Of a stretch of 61,904 nt of DNA, positions 33,903 through 42,279 are shown in pieces (position 1 is the stretch's first letter; each line of letters starts with the position of its first letter). Under the pieces are notes generated by a model. That model ran no database searches, was not told where the DNA came from, and saw only the letters and a program-made list of their open reading frames with translations. A program made the position numbers and the translations under genes. This DNA is from Desulfobotulus alkaliphilus (GTDB lineage: Bacteria > Desulfobacterota > Desulfobacteria > Desulfobacterales > ASO4-4). The stretch covers positions 1-61,904 of the forward strand of contig NZ_VLLC01000021.1 of NCBI RefSeq assembly GCF_007830435.1. The letters are read 5' to 3'.

Positions 33903-35330
33903 ATGCCCTTCCGGATGCTGGAACTTCTCAAAACAGAAATCTGGGCCGCTGCGCCTTCGGCTTTAGATGCCCTCGCTTCGGCCCTGCGCCATTCTGCCGC
34001 CGTCCCTTCTTCCCAAACCCCTGATCCGGAGCCGTTCACCCGCTCCGGTGGCATTGCTTTGCTGCCGGTCACGGGAACCCTGTCGCCGGATTACGGCTAT
34101 GCCGGGGCCTTTGCCCCCCTTCGCACGGGATACAAGGGCCTGCGGGATCAGTTTGATCTCGCCATGGAAGATCCCGGCATCCATACCCTGCTGCTCTGTT
34201 TCAATTCCCCCGGTGGCACGGTGCAGGGTTGCAAAGAGCTGGTGGATCACATGGCTTCGGCCAAGACCGCATCGGGCAAACGGGTGGTGGGTTATGTGGA
34301 CGGGGCCTGCATGTCGGCGGCCATGTGGCTGTCTGCGGTCTGCGATGAAGTGGCTGCTCCGGCCACGGCCTTGGTGGGCAGCATCGGTATTTTGCAGGTC
34401 CATGCGGACTGGAGCCGTTTCAACGAAAAAACGGGCATCACCTTTTCCTATCTTTCGGCGGGGAGTTTTAAGGCCCTGCCCAATACAGACAGCCCCTTAA
34501 ACGATACGGGCCGGGCCTATGTGCAGGAACGCTTAGACAGAATGTACGGCATTTTTACGGAATCCTACGCCAGCCTTCGGGGGCTTTCTCCGGAGAACAT
34601 CCGGGCCACGGATGGCCGGATCTATCTGGCGGAAGACGGCCTCAAAGAAGGGCTGGTGGATCGCATCACCCCCGGCCTCGAACCCTTTATGGCAGCACTC
34701 AGGGAGGAAAACATGGATGTGAACAAACTCAAAGCGGAGCACCCCGCCCTTTACGCCCAGATCAAAGCCGAGGGCGGGGATGCGGTGCGTGCGGAACTGG
34801 CACCCACAATCAGTGCGGCCGGAGAGGATATCCTTTCCATGGTGGCCATGGTGGCGGGGCCGGAAGCATCCGGCAAAATCCGCACCCTTCAGGGGCTGGG
34901 CCTGAAGGCGGATCAGATCAAGGCCATGGCCGATGCCGGTCTTCTGGCTCTGGGTGGCACAGGCGGAGCCGGTGCGCAGGGCGGCCAGTGGAATGCCCCG
35001 GCAGGTCAAGGCAACGGACAGGGCCATCCCGCAGGCAGTCAGCCCAGCGGACAGGCCAATGCCCAGACACCCGCCCCGGCCACAGGCCCCACCGCTGCGG
35101 AGATTCTCGCGGCTTTGCAGGCAGCCACCCCTTCCGGTGTTGCGGCGGGAGGTCAGCCGGCGGGTGCAGCGGCCCAGCCCGGAGGTTGGCCGGATTTTCT
35201 GGCGCTGGTGGAAGGGCATATGGCGGCCAAGGCCTGTTCCAAAGGCGAGGCCATGCGGGAGATGCAGGCCAAATATCCGGAAGCCCATAAAGCCTACATC
35301 CTTGGTCTTCAGAAAGGCGGTGCCGCATGA
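33903..35330 (+). CDS. Head maturation protease-scaffold fusion (lambda C/Nu3 type)
   Basis: The 475-residue protein has an S49 peptidase half: FNSPGGTVQGCKELVDH, the catalytic Ser in VDGACMSAAMWLSAV and the Lys in LSAGSFKALPN. The second half is a Gly/Ala/Gln/Pro-rich scaffold ending in a helical tail (MREMQAKYPEAHKAYILGL). It would shape the prohead and then digest the scaffold. It is the first gene behind late promoter P2. Confidence 0.92.
   Translation: MPFRMLELLKTEIWAAAPSALDALASALRHSAAVPSSQTPDPEPFTRSGGIALLPVTGTLSPDYGYAGAFAPLRTGYKGLRDQFDLAMEDPGIHTLLLCFNSPGGTVQGCKELVDHMASAKTASGKRVVGYVDGACMSAAMWLSAVCDEVAAPATALVGSIGILQVHADWSRFNEKTGITFSYLSAGSFKALPNTDSPLNDTGRAYVQERLDRMYGIFTESYASLRGLSPENIRATDGRIYLAEDGLKEGLVDRITPGLEPFMAALREENMDVNKLKAEHPALYAQIKAEGGDAVRAELAPTISAAGEDILSMVAMVAGPEASGKIRTLQGLGLKADQIKAMADAGLLALGGTGGAGAQGGQWNAPAGQGNGQGHPAGSQPSGQANAQTPAPATGPTAAEILAALQAATPSGVAAGGQPAGAAAQPGGWPDFLALVEGHMAAKACSKGEAMREMQAKYPEAHKAYILGLQKGGAA
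34713..35330 (+). CDS. Nested scaffold protein, Nu3-like internal start
   Basis: An in-frame ATG at 34713 (MDVNKLKAEHPALYAQIKAE) has GGGAGGAAAAC directly upstream. It would give a 205-residue scaffold without the protease, as lambda Nu3 arises inside gene C. Its start falls right after the protease domain. Confidence 0.7.
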   Translation: MDVNKLKAEHPALYAQIKAEGGDAVRAELAPTISAAGEDILSMVAMVAGPEASGKIRTLQGLGLKADQIKAMADAGLLALGGTGGAGAQGGQWNAPAGQGNGQGHPAGSQPSGQANAQTPAPATGPTAAEILAALQAATPSGVAAGGQPAGAAAQPGGWPDFLALVEGHMAAKACSKGEAMREMQAKYPEAHKAYILGLQKGGAA

Positions 35331-35710
35331 GCTACGTTCTTGGGCCAAGATCCTACGAGGTGGGAATCGGCGGTGTGGAGTCTTTCCGGATTGTGCAGTT
35401 TGACGGGGGCAAGGTGGTTTTGAACAGCGCAGCCGGAACGCCCATCGGCTTTGCCACCACCTATGCGGCGGAAGGGGAACGGGTGTCTGTGCAGCACCTT
35501 GGCGTGGACGGCACCTGGGAGCTGGAAACCGCCGGAGCCCTTAGCGCATTGGATTTGGTTTTTGCGGCGGATGAGGGGCGGATTCAGGCCCTTCCTTCGG
35601 AAGCAGGAACCTACCGGAAAATCGGCATTGCCCTGAATGCGGCCGCTTCCGCAGGGGAGATCATTGAGGTGTTGCCCTATGATTTCCATGCCACCGTAAC
35701 CGTTACCTAA
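35327..35710 (+). CDS. Capsid decoration protein
   Basis: The 127-residue beta-rich protein (SYVLGPRSYEVGIGGVESFR to HATVTVT) starts within the protease stop (ATGA) and precedes the major capsid gene. Position and size fit the gpD/DUF2190-type cement proteins that stabilise the expanded shell. Confidence 0.75.
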   Translation: MSYVLGPRSYEVGIGGVESFRIVQFDGGKVVLNSAAGTPIGFATTYAAEGERVSVQHLGVDGTWELETAGALSALDLVFAADEGRIQALPSEAGTYRKIGIALNAAASAGEIIEVLPYDFHATVTVT

Positions 35711-35739
35711 AAGGGGTCACCCCTTTTTTCCACCCCGGC

Positions 35740-35836
35740 CCTCTGGCTTCGAGAGCCTCAGCCAGCGGTCCTTTAATGGGGTCAGCCCCCTTTTCCATGA
35801 ACATTTCGAGAGCCGGTCGCTGAGGCTCCCGAAGCG
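35740..35836. repeat. Palindromic GGCTTCGAGAGCCTCAGC element
   Basis: CTTCGAGAGCCTCAGC near 35748 is repeated inverted near 35805-35835 (GAGAGCCGGTCGCTGAGGCT then CCCGAAG). The same right half occurs at 45590-45622 before the tape-measure gene. A palindrome of the AAAGGGG family is nested in it. Confidence 0.75.
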
Positions 35837-35852
35837 AAAGAAAGGAAGTCCC

Positions 35853-36848
35853 ATGCGCGCCACCAGCGGCAGTCTGATCTGGCGTCCCGATCTGGGCGCT
35901 ACCGTACTCGAAACCCTCCGCGATCCTTCGGAGGGCTATATCGGCCTTTCGGTCATGCCCGTGCATAAGGTCATGGCCAGAGGCGGCACCTATCCCGTGA
36001 TTCCTGCGGAAGTGCTCTTTTCCGATGAAGACGTGGAACGCTCCCCAAGGGGCCGTTACCACCGGTCGGAATGGGAGTACGAGCGGGGGAAATATGCGGT
36101 GTCGGAAAAGGGCCACGAAGAGCCCATGGATGATGTGGAATGGGATGAGCTGGAAAACCAGCGGCCCGGACTGGCCGAAGAAATCGCCACCCGCCGCACC
36201 ATGGCCATCATCCTCCGGGCGCAGGAAAAGCGCATTGCCGCAAGGGTGATGAACCCTTCCGTATTTACACCCCACAACGTGGCCAAAAAATGGAGCAACC
36301 CTGCCGAAGGAACGCCGGTGCAGGATATCCGGGACGGCAAGGCCGCCTTCCGCCAGCAGTGCGGCATGGAGCCGGATGCGCTGGTGCTCTCCTGGCAGGT
36401 GGCGGAATGGCTGAAGACCAATGCCGAGATCCGGGAGCAGCTCAAATACACCTTCCCCGGCATTGACTTAAACCGCCTTACGGCGGATCAGCTGGCCCAG
36501 ATCCTGAACGTGAAAAACGTGCTGGTGGCGGGTGGGATGCGCAATGCCTCGCCCAAGGGCAAGCGGTTGGTTTTTGAAGACATCTGGACGGATACCCATG
36601 CCGCGCTGGTGAAGATTTCCGGCAGCTACGACATCACGGAACCCTGTGTGGGCCGCACCTTTGTGTACGCCAAGGATGCCAGCACAGAGCCCATTGTGGA
36701 GCAGTACCGGGAAGAGGCCCTGCGCTCGGAGATCATCCGGGTGCGCCATGATGTGGACGAAGCCTACCTGCGCTCCTACTACGATGATGGCCGCATCCGG
36801 ACAGATGTCTCCGGCAAGTGCTGTTACCTCATGGGTGGGATTAAATAA
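35853..36848 (+). CDS. Major capsid protein
   Basis: The 331-residue protein has a long E-loop-like start, then the helix EEIATRRTMAIILRAQEKRI, VLSWQVAEWLKTNAEIREQL and the C-terminal beta region VGRTFVYAKDASTEPIVEQY. The fold and position fit the lambda gpE/HK97 class. AAAGGAAG precedes the ATG. Confidence 0.9.
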   Translation: MRATSGSLIWRPDLGATVLETLRDPSEGYIGLSVMPVHKVMARGGTYPVIPAEVLFSDEDVERSPRGRYHRSEWEYERGKYAVSEKGHEEPMDDVEWDELENQRPGLAEEIATRRTMAIILRAQEKRIAARVMNPSVFTPHNVAKKWSNPAEGTPVQDIRDGKAAFRQQCGMEPDALVLSWQVAEWLKTNAEIREQLKYTFPGIDLNRLTADQLAQILNVKNVLVAGGMRNASPKGKRLVFEDIWTDTHAALVKISGSYDITEPCVGRTFVYAKDASTEPIVEQYREEALRSEIIRVRHDVDEAYLRSYYDDGRIRTDVSGKCCYLMGGIK

Positions 36849-36897
36849 AGGGGCCACATGGTTGCCCAAAAGGGCAGGCACAGGGGCCTGCCCCCGG

Positions 36898-36921
36898 AAA
36901 AAAGGGGTCAGACCCCTTTAA
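36898..36921. repeat. AAAGGGGTC palindrome before the holin gene
   Basis: AAAGGGGTCAGACCCCTTT lies just before AAAGGAGACGCGGC, the ribosome-binding site of the holin gene. Confidence 0.85.
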
Positions 36922-36942
36922 CCCTTCTAAAGGAGACGCGGC

Positions 36943-37248
36943 GTGCGGATACCGGAAGAACTCCTCAAAGCCTGCATGGAAGTCGCACCCGCTGTTCTGC
37001 TGGCCATGCTGGGAGGGATGGTGAGGATGATGCAAAACCCCAAAGCCTTTTCGTGGTGCTGGTTTTTCGGCGGGCTGCTCATGAGTGCCTTTGTGGGCAT
37101 CCTCGTCTTTCTTCTCATTGCCGATGCCGAGGCCATCTCGGCCAACTTCCGGGCCGCTGTCTGCGGCGTGAGCGGGTATTCCTCCGCCCAGATTCTGGGT
37201 TTACTGGAAAAAAAGGTGCTGCGGGCCGTGGCAGAAAGGAGCAAGTGA
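36943..37248 (+). CDS. Phage holin
   Basis: The 101-residue protein starts at a GTG with AAAGGAG seven bases upstream. It has two or three membrane helices (APAVLLAMLGGMVRMM, WCWFFGGLLMSAFVGILVFL), an intervening positive loop, and a charged C-terminus. It precedes an endolysin and overlaps it by one base, as lysis genes usually do. It would form the membrane holes that time lysis. Confidence 0.8.
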   Translation: MRIPEELLKACMEVAPAVLLAMLGGMVRMMQNPKAFSWCWFFGGLLMSAFVGILVFLLIADAEAISANFRAAVCGVSGYSSAQILGLLEKKVLRAVAERSK

Positions 37249-37715
37249 TGCACCCGTTTATGAGCGCAGGATTTGCCCTGCTTCCCGAAAACATGAAAAG
37301 CCCGGCGGCCATGGGCATGCTCCACGCCATTGGGATGCAGGAATCCCGCTTTCTTCACCGTCGCCAGATCCGTGGACCCGCACGGGGTTTCTGGCAGTTC
37401 GAAAAGGCAGGCATTGCCGGAGTGCTGAACCACCCGGCAAGTGCCGTCACCATCCGCCGGATTCTCGTGGGAATGCGCTACGGCGTGGACGTGGACGAAA
37501 GCTATGCCGCCATCGAGCACAACGATGCCCTTGCCTGCTGCTATGCACGGCTTCTGCTCTGGACCATCCCGGAACCCCTGCCGGGGCCGGATGAGCCGGA
37601 AAAGGGCTGGCGGCAGTACCTTGCTGCCTGGAATCCGGGCAGGCCGAAGCCCGAAACATGGGACGGATATTTCAGGGAGGCCCAGCGGCTTTCCATGTCA
37701 GGAACCTGGAAGTGA
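37248..37715 (+). CDS. Endolysin, lytic transglycosylase-like
   Basis: The 155-residue enzyme has a Glu in HAIGMQESRF placed like the catalytic Glu of SLT-type muramidases, followed by RGPARGFWQFEKAGIAGVL. It ends WRQYLAAWNPGRPKPETWDG and a short helix. It should cut peptidoglycan at lysis. The ATG overlaps the holin stop (TGATG). No signal peptide, so release depends on the holin. Confidence 0.8.
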   Translation: MHPFMSAGFALLPENMKSPAAMGMLHAIGMQESRFLHRRQIRGPARGFWQFEKAGIAGVLNHPASAVTIRRILVGMRYGVDVDESYAAIEHNDALACCYARLLLWTIPEPLPGPDEPEKGWRQYLAAWNPGRPKPETWDGYFREAQRLSMSGTWK

Positions 37716-37726
37716 AAGGATGGACC

Positions 37727-38092
37727 ATGGCCGCTTCAGGAACCGTCATCCATATGCGGACGGTGCCGGGTAAACCCCTGCACAGGGCGCTGGATAAGCC
37801 CCTTTTCTGCATGAACATGGACGGAAGTGCTGGCGAGGTACCAGCGGATTTTGAGTGGGACGGGTCATCGGTGCCGGTCTTGCTTCAGCCCTTTTTCCCA
37901 AGGCACAGGCACCCCATTGCCTCCTGCCGCCATGACTGGCGGTGCAAACATGCCCGCAACCACAAAGAGCGAAAGTGGGCGGATCAGGAATTTAAAAAGG
38001 ATGTGGGCCGCACCTCATGGAAGATCACCGCACAGGCAGGCTATGCAGGTGTTCGCATTGGTGCCCTGCTGGGTATCGGAAATCGCTGGTAA
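37727..38092 (+). CDS. DUF1353 protein
   Basis: The 121-residue product contains FEWDGSSVPVLLQP, HPIASCRHDW and ERKWADQEFKKDVGRTSWKI, the DUF1353 pattern with its conserved HDW. The family is found in phage lysis and tail regions; biochemical role unknown. GAAAGGA stands before the ATG. A decayed copy of its 3' end lies at 57661-57745. Confidence 0.75.
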   Translation: MAASGTVIHMRTVPGKPLHRALDKPLFCMNMDGSAGEVPADFEWDGSSVPVLLQPFFPRHRHPIASCRHDWRCKHARNHKERKWADQEFKKDVGRTSWKITAQAGYAGVRIGALLGIGNRW

Positions 38093-38120
38093 AAGGGAGA
38101 CCCTTTTAAAGGAGCTGGCC

Positions 38121-38420
38121 GTGGACTGGAAAGAGATGCTGGAAGAAGATGCCCGAACCATCATCCTGAACCCCGAAGAAGGGGCGGAGTGGATCTTCTA
38201 CAATGGCCGGGAAATTCTGGCCCGCACCCGCCGCACCGGGGAGATGGAACGGCAGACCGGCGTGGTAAGCTGGGAAATGGAAATCGAGGTGCTGCGTTCG
38301 GATGTGGGTGCTTTCCGGGAGGCGGTTCCGGTGATCCTGAACACCACCCACTACAGAACCACACGGGTACTGGTGGAAGGGGATGTGCTGATGAAGATCG
38401 GGCTGGTGCGGCATGGATAA
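38121..38420 (+). CDS. Head-tail joining protein
   Basis: A 99-residue beta-rich protein starting at a GTG with AAAGGAGC before it. It includes GAEWIFYNGREILARTRRT and GVVSWEMEIEVLRSDV. Its size and place between lysis and tail genes fit the lambda FII/adaptor class. No firm family. Confidence 0.6.
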   Translation: MDWKEMLEEDARTIILNPEEGAEWIFYNGREILARTRRTGEMERQTGVVSWEMEIEVLRSDVGAFREAVPVILNTTHYRTTRVLVEGDVLMKIGLVRHG

Positions 38421-38435
38421 GGAGGGAGGCATCCC

Positions 38436-39080
38436 ATGATTTCCCATGTCAGCATTCAGGGGCTGGATGAGGTGGAAAAGCTGCTTGCCCGTGTGAAAAA
38501 CGGCAGCAAAAAGGCCACCACAAGGGCCTTGAACAAGGGTCTTTCCAAGGCAAAAACCGTGGCCGTGGATACCATATATAAGGAAGTCAACCTCACCAAG
38601 ACCGTCATCCGCCAGACCATCACGGAACGCAAAGCCACCTACACGAATGCCACCTGCTACCTCCGGGCAAGGGATAAACGCGGTGTTCCCCTCTACGACA
38701 AATCCAAGGCCTGGAAGATCAAGGGACAGGTGCCGGGGATGCACTTTGGCGGAAGAAGATCCCAAAAAGGCTTTTCCGCCCTGTTCAAACGCCGCAAGGG
38801 CCGGATTCAGTTTCACGAGAAATTTAAACAGGCTGGCTTTGTGGCCACCATGGCCAACGGCCATACCAACATTTTCATCCGCACGGGCAAGCGCCGGGCC
38901 AATCCCAGAAAGGGCAACCCCCGTGATGAAAGCATCAAAGGCATCTGGTCATCCTCACCGCCCATGGTCCTGCAGGATGAGGAACGCATGGGACCGGTGC
39001 TGCAATCCGCATCCCAAGCCGCACAGGCAGAACTGGACCGGCAGGTGCAGCTCATCCTGTCTGGCATTCAAGGGCTCTGA
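38436..39080 (+). CDS. Minor tail protein Z-like
   Basis: The 214-residue protein starts with ISIQGLDEVEKLLARVKNGS-type sequence (HVSIQGLDEVEKL) and KKATTRALNKGLSKAKTVAV, the helix of the GpZ tail-assembly family. It is basic and probably acts at the tail connector. Confidence 0.75.
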   Translation: MISHVSIQGLDEVEKLLARVKNGSKKATTRALNKGLSKAKTVAVDTIYKEVNLTKTVIRQTITERKATYTNATCYLRARDKRGVPLYDKSKAWKIKGQVPGMHFGGRRSQKGFSALFKRRKGRIQFHEKFKQAGFVATMANGHTNIFIRTGKRRANPRKGNPRDESIKGIWSSSPPMVLQDEERMGPVLQSASQAAQAELDRQVQLILSGIQGL

Positions 39081-39100
39081 CCCCTTTTAAAGGAGCTGCC

Positions 39101-39583
39101 ATGAACCCATCCATCCGGCAAACCCTGCTGGAAGAACTGGAAAACGTGCTTTCCGGCATCCGCAGGATCAACGGCTTTCATTCCGACATTGGCACGGCCC
39201 TTGTGCTGGCCGAAGGCAAGCGGGATCTGGAGGCACTCCCCGCCCTCTGGCTCACCCCCGGAACGGAAGAATGCGAAAGCACCCGCTACGGCGAAGACAG
39301 CCTCACCCTGCCGCTGACCATCCGGGCGGGGCTTCGTTACACCCTGCACGATGCCCCGGACCTTCAGGAACGGGCCATGGCCACGGCAGCGGAAAACGTG
39401 CTGGCGGATATCCGGCAGGCGCTGGGCCAGTTGGAAGAAGAAAGCGAAACAGCAGACAGCGTCCGCTATGTGTCCGGCGGCGTGGAAGACTGGCCGGACT
39501 GGTCTCAGGGCGAAGTGTCTCTGTTTGTGAGCGTTCAGGCAGAAATTGGGTACAGCACGGCCAGAAACAATCCCTATGGGTAA
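39101..39583 (+). CDS. Tail terminator, gpU-like
   Basis: The 160-residue protein (MNPSIRQTLLEELENVLSGI; SLTLPLTIRAGLRYTL; ending QAEIGYSTARNNPYG) sits between Z-like and tail-tube genes, as gpU does. AAAGGAG directly follows a half palindrome of the AAAGGGG family. Confidence 0.7.
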   Translation: MNPSIRQTLLEELENVLSGIRRINGFHSDIGTALVLAEGKRDLEALPALWLTPGTEECESTRYGEDSLTLPLTIRAGLRYTLHDAPDLQERAMATAAENVLADIRQALGQLEEESETADSVRYVSGGVEDWPDWSQGEVSLFVSVQAEIGYSTARNNPYG

Positions 39584-39604
39584 AAAGGGGGCATCCCTTT
39601 AAAA

Positions 39605-39870
39605 AAAATGGAACCACAGAACACACAGAATACGCAGAAAAAGTTGGGACGACATTGCGGCATTTTAAGCCATTGAAAGCATTAAAAACATCGATGGTTG
39701 TCAAGGCATCAAAAATCCAGAAAATCAGAGTCCACAGGAGAAACCATGCAGAGAACACAAAGTAAAAAGGGGTCAGACCCCTTTAAGCCATAGAACACAA
39801 AGCGTTGTTTTTAAAGGATTATCCTCCATTTTCTTTCCGTGTGTTCTGTGTGTTCTGTGGTTAAAATTTT
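39605..39870. repeat. Inverted-repeat element with ACCACAGAACACACAGAA ends
   Basis: AACCACAGAACACACAGAA near 39610 recurs inverted near 39845-39870, followed by matching AT sequence. Between them lie a TTAAGG-type stretch and one AAAGGGGTC palindrome at 39763-39784. No gene is supported in 39584-39897. It may be a composite insertion element without coding capacity. Confidence 0.6.
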
Positions 39871-39897
39871 TATTTTCAAACACAAAGGAGCCTCCCC

Positions 39898-40881
39898 ATG
39901 TCCAGAAAAAGTCAGAGTGCGGCCCATGCCCTTCTGAAATACGAATCCGGCCAAAACTTCATACCCATGCAGGCCATGGTTGATTCCGGCGATCACACAA
40001 CGTTCACCATTACCGCCGCCCCCTGGTCCGCCGCTCCGGGCCGGGAGCCGGTCATCCGGCCCGATGGTCTGGCAACGGGCGGAGCCATCTCCCCGGCATC
40101 GGGCCTGAACCGGGTCAGCGTTGCGGCCCTCACGGCGTATCAGTCCGGCAATCTCGTGTCTCTGGCATCGGAAAGCCTCACCATTGCCAGAGCCTCCACG
40201 GGCAGCCATAAGATCAGCTCCATCATCCTCACGGATTCCGGCACGCTGGCCACGGAGGAAGGGGCCGACGGCTCTGCCTTTTCGGAATCAAGGGGGGCCG
40301 ATGGCGGCCCGCCCCTCATCCCGGAAGGAGCCATTGAGCTTGGGCAGGTGCGGCTTTCCGGCGCAGGGGATGCGGCCATACAGGCCACGGAGATTTACAG
40401 CGTTCCCGGCACCCACACGGAGCTGTATGATTTTCCCATCTGGAACGAAAATCCCGGCACGGGCGAGGTGGAATTTGTCACGGCCCTGCCCCCCATCCAT
40501 GCGGGGAACAAGCCCAGACGGGTGTTCATTCAGGTGTATACGCCCATCTTTGCGCCGCTGGAACCCACCTCGGACTTTGTTCCACCGGAAACCACCTATT
40601 CCCAGTCGTCCACGCAGGTGTACGGCGGCACCATCGGCTCCAGCTCCAAATCCCTTGCTCAGGGGAGCTTCACGGCCTACCTGAAAGACGGCGTGACAGA
40701 CCCCATCATTGCGCTGGAAGGACAGGAACTGTGGTGGCAGTTTTTCCCCCATCGGCTCCGTGCGCCCCAGCTTCTGATGCAGGCCACGCTGGGCATGGGC
40801 AGGCAGTACCCGGCCGGAGACGGCATCCGGGCAAACTGCACCCTCAGCGCCAGTGGCCCCGCCATTCCGGTGAAGGAATGA
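39898..40881 (+). CDS. Major tail tube protein
   Basis: A 327-residue beta-rich protein with GAIELGQVRLSGAGDAAIQA and IFIQVYTP-type strands (RRVFIQVYTPIFAPLEP). It lies between the terminator-like and chaperone genes, which is the tail-tube position. AAAGGAG precedes the ATG. Confidence 0.8.
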   Translation: MSRKSQSAAHALLKYESGQNFIPMQAMVDSGDHTTFTITAAPWSAAPGREPVIRPDGLATGGAISPASGLNRVSVAALTAYQSGNLVSLASESLTIARASTGSHKISSIILTDSGTLATEEGADGSAFSESRGADGGPPLIPEGAIELGQVRLSGAGDAAIQATEIYSVPGTHTELYDFPIWNENPGTGEVEFVTALPPIHAGNKPRRVFIQVYTPIFAPLEPTSDFVPPETTYSQSSTQVYGGTIGSSSKSLAQGSFTAYLKDGVTDPIIALEGQELWWQFFPHRLRAPQLLMQATLGMGRQYPAGDGIRANCTLSASGPAIPVKE

Positions 40882-41312
40882 TGGATGTTCAGGCCTTTCT
40901 CCGGGCTTCCTTTCGGCCCCGGACCCGGAGACTGCCTGCACCACAGGAGCTGCATGGTTTTTTTGGAAATCCCGCAGAAGCGGTGTTTGAGGTGCGGGGC
41001 CTCAGCGGGGAAGAGCTGGCTCGGGTGCGGTCTGCCGTGGAGCGGAACCGGGATCTGGGCCAGCTTGTGGAAAAGCTCTTTGGCGATCAGGAAGACAAGC
41101 TGGATGCCATCCGCACGCTGGCCGGGGTGAACCCGGATACTCTGCCCGATGATCTGGCACGGCGCATGGCCCTTGTCTGCGAAGGCTGCACAGCCCCGGC
41201 CTTTGACGAGCAGGCCACGGTGAAGCTCTTTCAGGTGCAGCCCGTTTTTGCCTATCAGCTTGCGGATACTGTTTTGAATCTGACCGGCGAGGGCGCAAGT
41301 CTGGGGGAGTAG
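40878..41312 (+). CDS. Tail assembly chaperone, G-like frame
   Basis: The 144-residue product starts MMDVQAFLRASFRPRTRRL and is helical (VEKLFGDQEDKLDAIRTLAG). It overlaps the tail-tube stop, with AAGGA just before. It ends ASLGE at a TAG immediately after a run of five G, where a second frame continues. The arrangement matches gpG/gpGT of lambda. Confidence 0.8.
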   Translation: MMDVQAFLRASFRPRTRRLPAPQELHGFFGNPAEAVFEVRGLSGEELARVRSAVERNRDLGQLVEKLFGDQEDKLDAIRTLAGVNPDTLPDDLARRMALVCEGCTAPAFDEQATVKLFQVQPVFAYQLADTVLNLTGEGASLGE

Positions 41313-41476
41313 AAGCCCTCTGGCGGGATCAGGGCATACGGGCGGCCTTAAATCTCGGCCACGCCAGGGGGAAGATGCTGTTTGAATTAAGGCCGGATGT
41401 CTTTCCGCAGGGGTTTTTGACGGGGGTGGAAACGGCGCTGTGGGGGAGGTTTTATGAGGAGCTGAACAGCCAGTAA
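41309..41476 (+). CDS. Chaperone T-frame extension by -1 frameshift
   Basis: In the -1 frame relative to the G-like gene the codons from 41309 read VEALWRDQGIRAALNLGHAR and end at TAA 41474-41476. Slippage on CTG-GGG-GAG can re-pair GGG in the P site. There is no start or ribosome-binding site of its own. The fused G-T protein would recruit the tape measure. Confidence 0.75.
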   Translation, partial: VEALWRDQGIRAALNLGHARGKMLFELRPDVFPQGFLTGVETALWGRFYEELNSQ

Positions 41477-41508
41477 GGGGCAGGCTCCTGTGCCTGCCCT
41501 TTCTTTTG
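41477..41508 (+). terminator. Terminator after the tail chaperone
   Basis: GGGCAGGC and GCCTGCCC form an eight-pair stem with loop TCCTGT, followed by TTTCTTTT. It ends the head-tail transcript and separates it from the YefM-YoeB cargo. Confidence 0.85.
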
Positions 41509-41509
41509 C

Positions 41510-41555
41510 TTGACAATCCAAGGTCTGGACGTACAATATGTTGTACAGGAGGAAC
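41510..41555 (+). promoter_or_regulatory. YefM-YoeB promoter and operator
   Basis: TTGACA (41510), a 16-bp spacer and TACAAT (41532). The -10 lies in TACAA-TATG-TTGTA, followed by TTGTACA. The TGTACA core is the site recognised by YefM in E. coli, so the operon probably represses itself. Confidence 0.75.
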
Positions 41556-41560
41556 CAGAT

Positions 41561-41812
41561 ATGGAAGCTATCACCTATACCGCTGCAAGACAAAATCTCG
41601 CCAAAACAATGGACAGGGTTTGTGAAGACCGCTCGCCAGTTATTGTGACGCGGAAATCATCCAATGCCGTTGTGATTATGTCCCTTGAGGATTATGAAGC
41701 CCTTGAAGAAACAGCCTATCTTTTACGGTCACCGAAAAATGCAAGGCGTCTTCTGGAATCCATGGCCCAGCTTGAAAACGGCAAAGGGCTTGAAAAGGAG
41801 CTTAGGGATTGA
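41561..41812 (+). CDS. yefM: YefM-type antitoxin
   Basis: The 83-residue protein starts MEAITYTAARQNLAKTMDRV, the YefM/Phd DNA-binding domain, then SSNAVVIMSLEDYEALEETA and a toxin-binding tail. AGGAGG precedes the ATG at 41561. It overlaps yoeB by four bases. It neutralises YoeB and represses the pair. Confidence 0.93.
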   Translation: MEAITYTAARQNLAKTMDRVCEDRSPVIVTRKSSNAVVIMSLEDYEALEETAYLLRSPKNARRLLESMAQLENGKGLEKELRD

Positions 41813-42063
41813 AGCTCATTTTTTCTGCCCATGCATGGGACGATTACCTTTTCTGGCAAAAAACCGACAAACAGACCCTGCGCCGGATTAATACCCTGAT
41901 CAAAGAAACAATGCGTACCCCCTTTGAAGGTATCGGAAAACCGGAACCCTTAAAACATGCCCTCTCAGGCTACTGGTCCCGAAGAATCAGTGATGAGCAC
42001 CGCTTTGTCTATAAGGTCTCTGGGGATGCCATTGAAATAGCACAGTTGCGGTATCACTATTGA
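41809..42063 (+). CDS. yoeB: YoeB-type mRNA interferase toxin
   Basis: The 84-residue RelE-fold toxin has GIGKPEPLKHALSGYWSRRI and SDEHRFVYKV, ending RYHY as in YoeB. It cleaves mRNA on the ribosome. It begins at a TTG inside the antitoxin stop. Cargo between two tail blocks. Confidence 0.93.
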   Translation: MKLIFSAHAWDDYLFWQKTDKQTLRRINTLIKETMRTPFEGIGKPEPLKHALSGYWSRRISDEHRFVYKVSGDAIEIAQLRYHY

Positions 42064-42203
42064 TTTTTTGAGTAAAAGGGGGTTGACCCCTTTTCTTTTA
42101 CGGTTTCTTCCTTCAGAGCCAGTTCTTCCGGCGTAGGCAGAAAGTCCGCAACGGGCCTGACTTTCCCCATAGGTTCATCCGTGTATTGGATTCTGTTTTT
42201 CAT
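42057..42203 (-). pseudogene. Truncated CopG-type antitoxin
   Basis: The frame MKNRIQYTDEPMGKVRPVAD followed by PTPEELALKEETVK is the N-terminus of a CopG family antitoxin. The expected ribbon-helix-helix after EETVK is missing. The frame instead runs into an AAAGGGG palindrome and ends, so insertion of that repeat probably broke the gene. AAAGAAG lies before the ATG at 42203. Confidence 0.6.
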
Positions 42204-42279
42204 ATATCTTCTTTCCTTTCCGCCAGAGCATACATAAAAGGGGTCTGGCACCTTTTATGTTTTCTTTTTGCTTTTTAGC

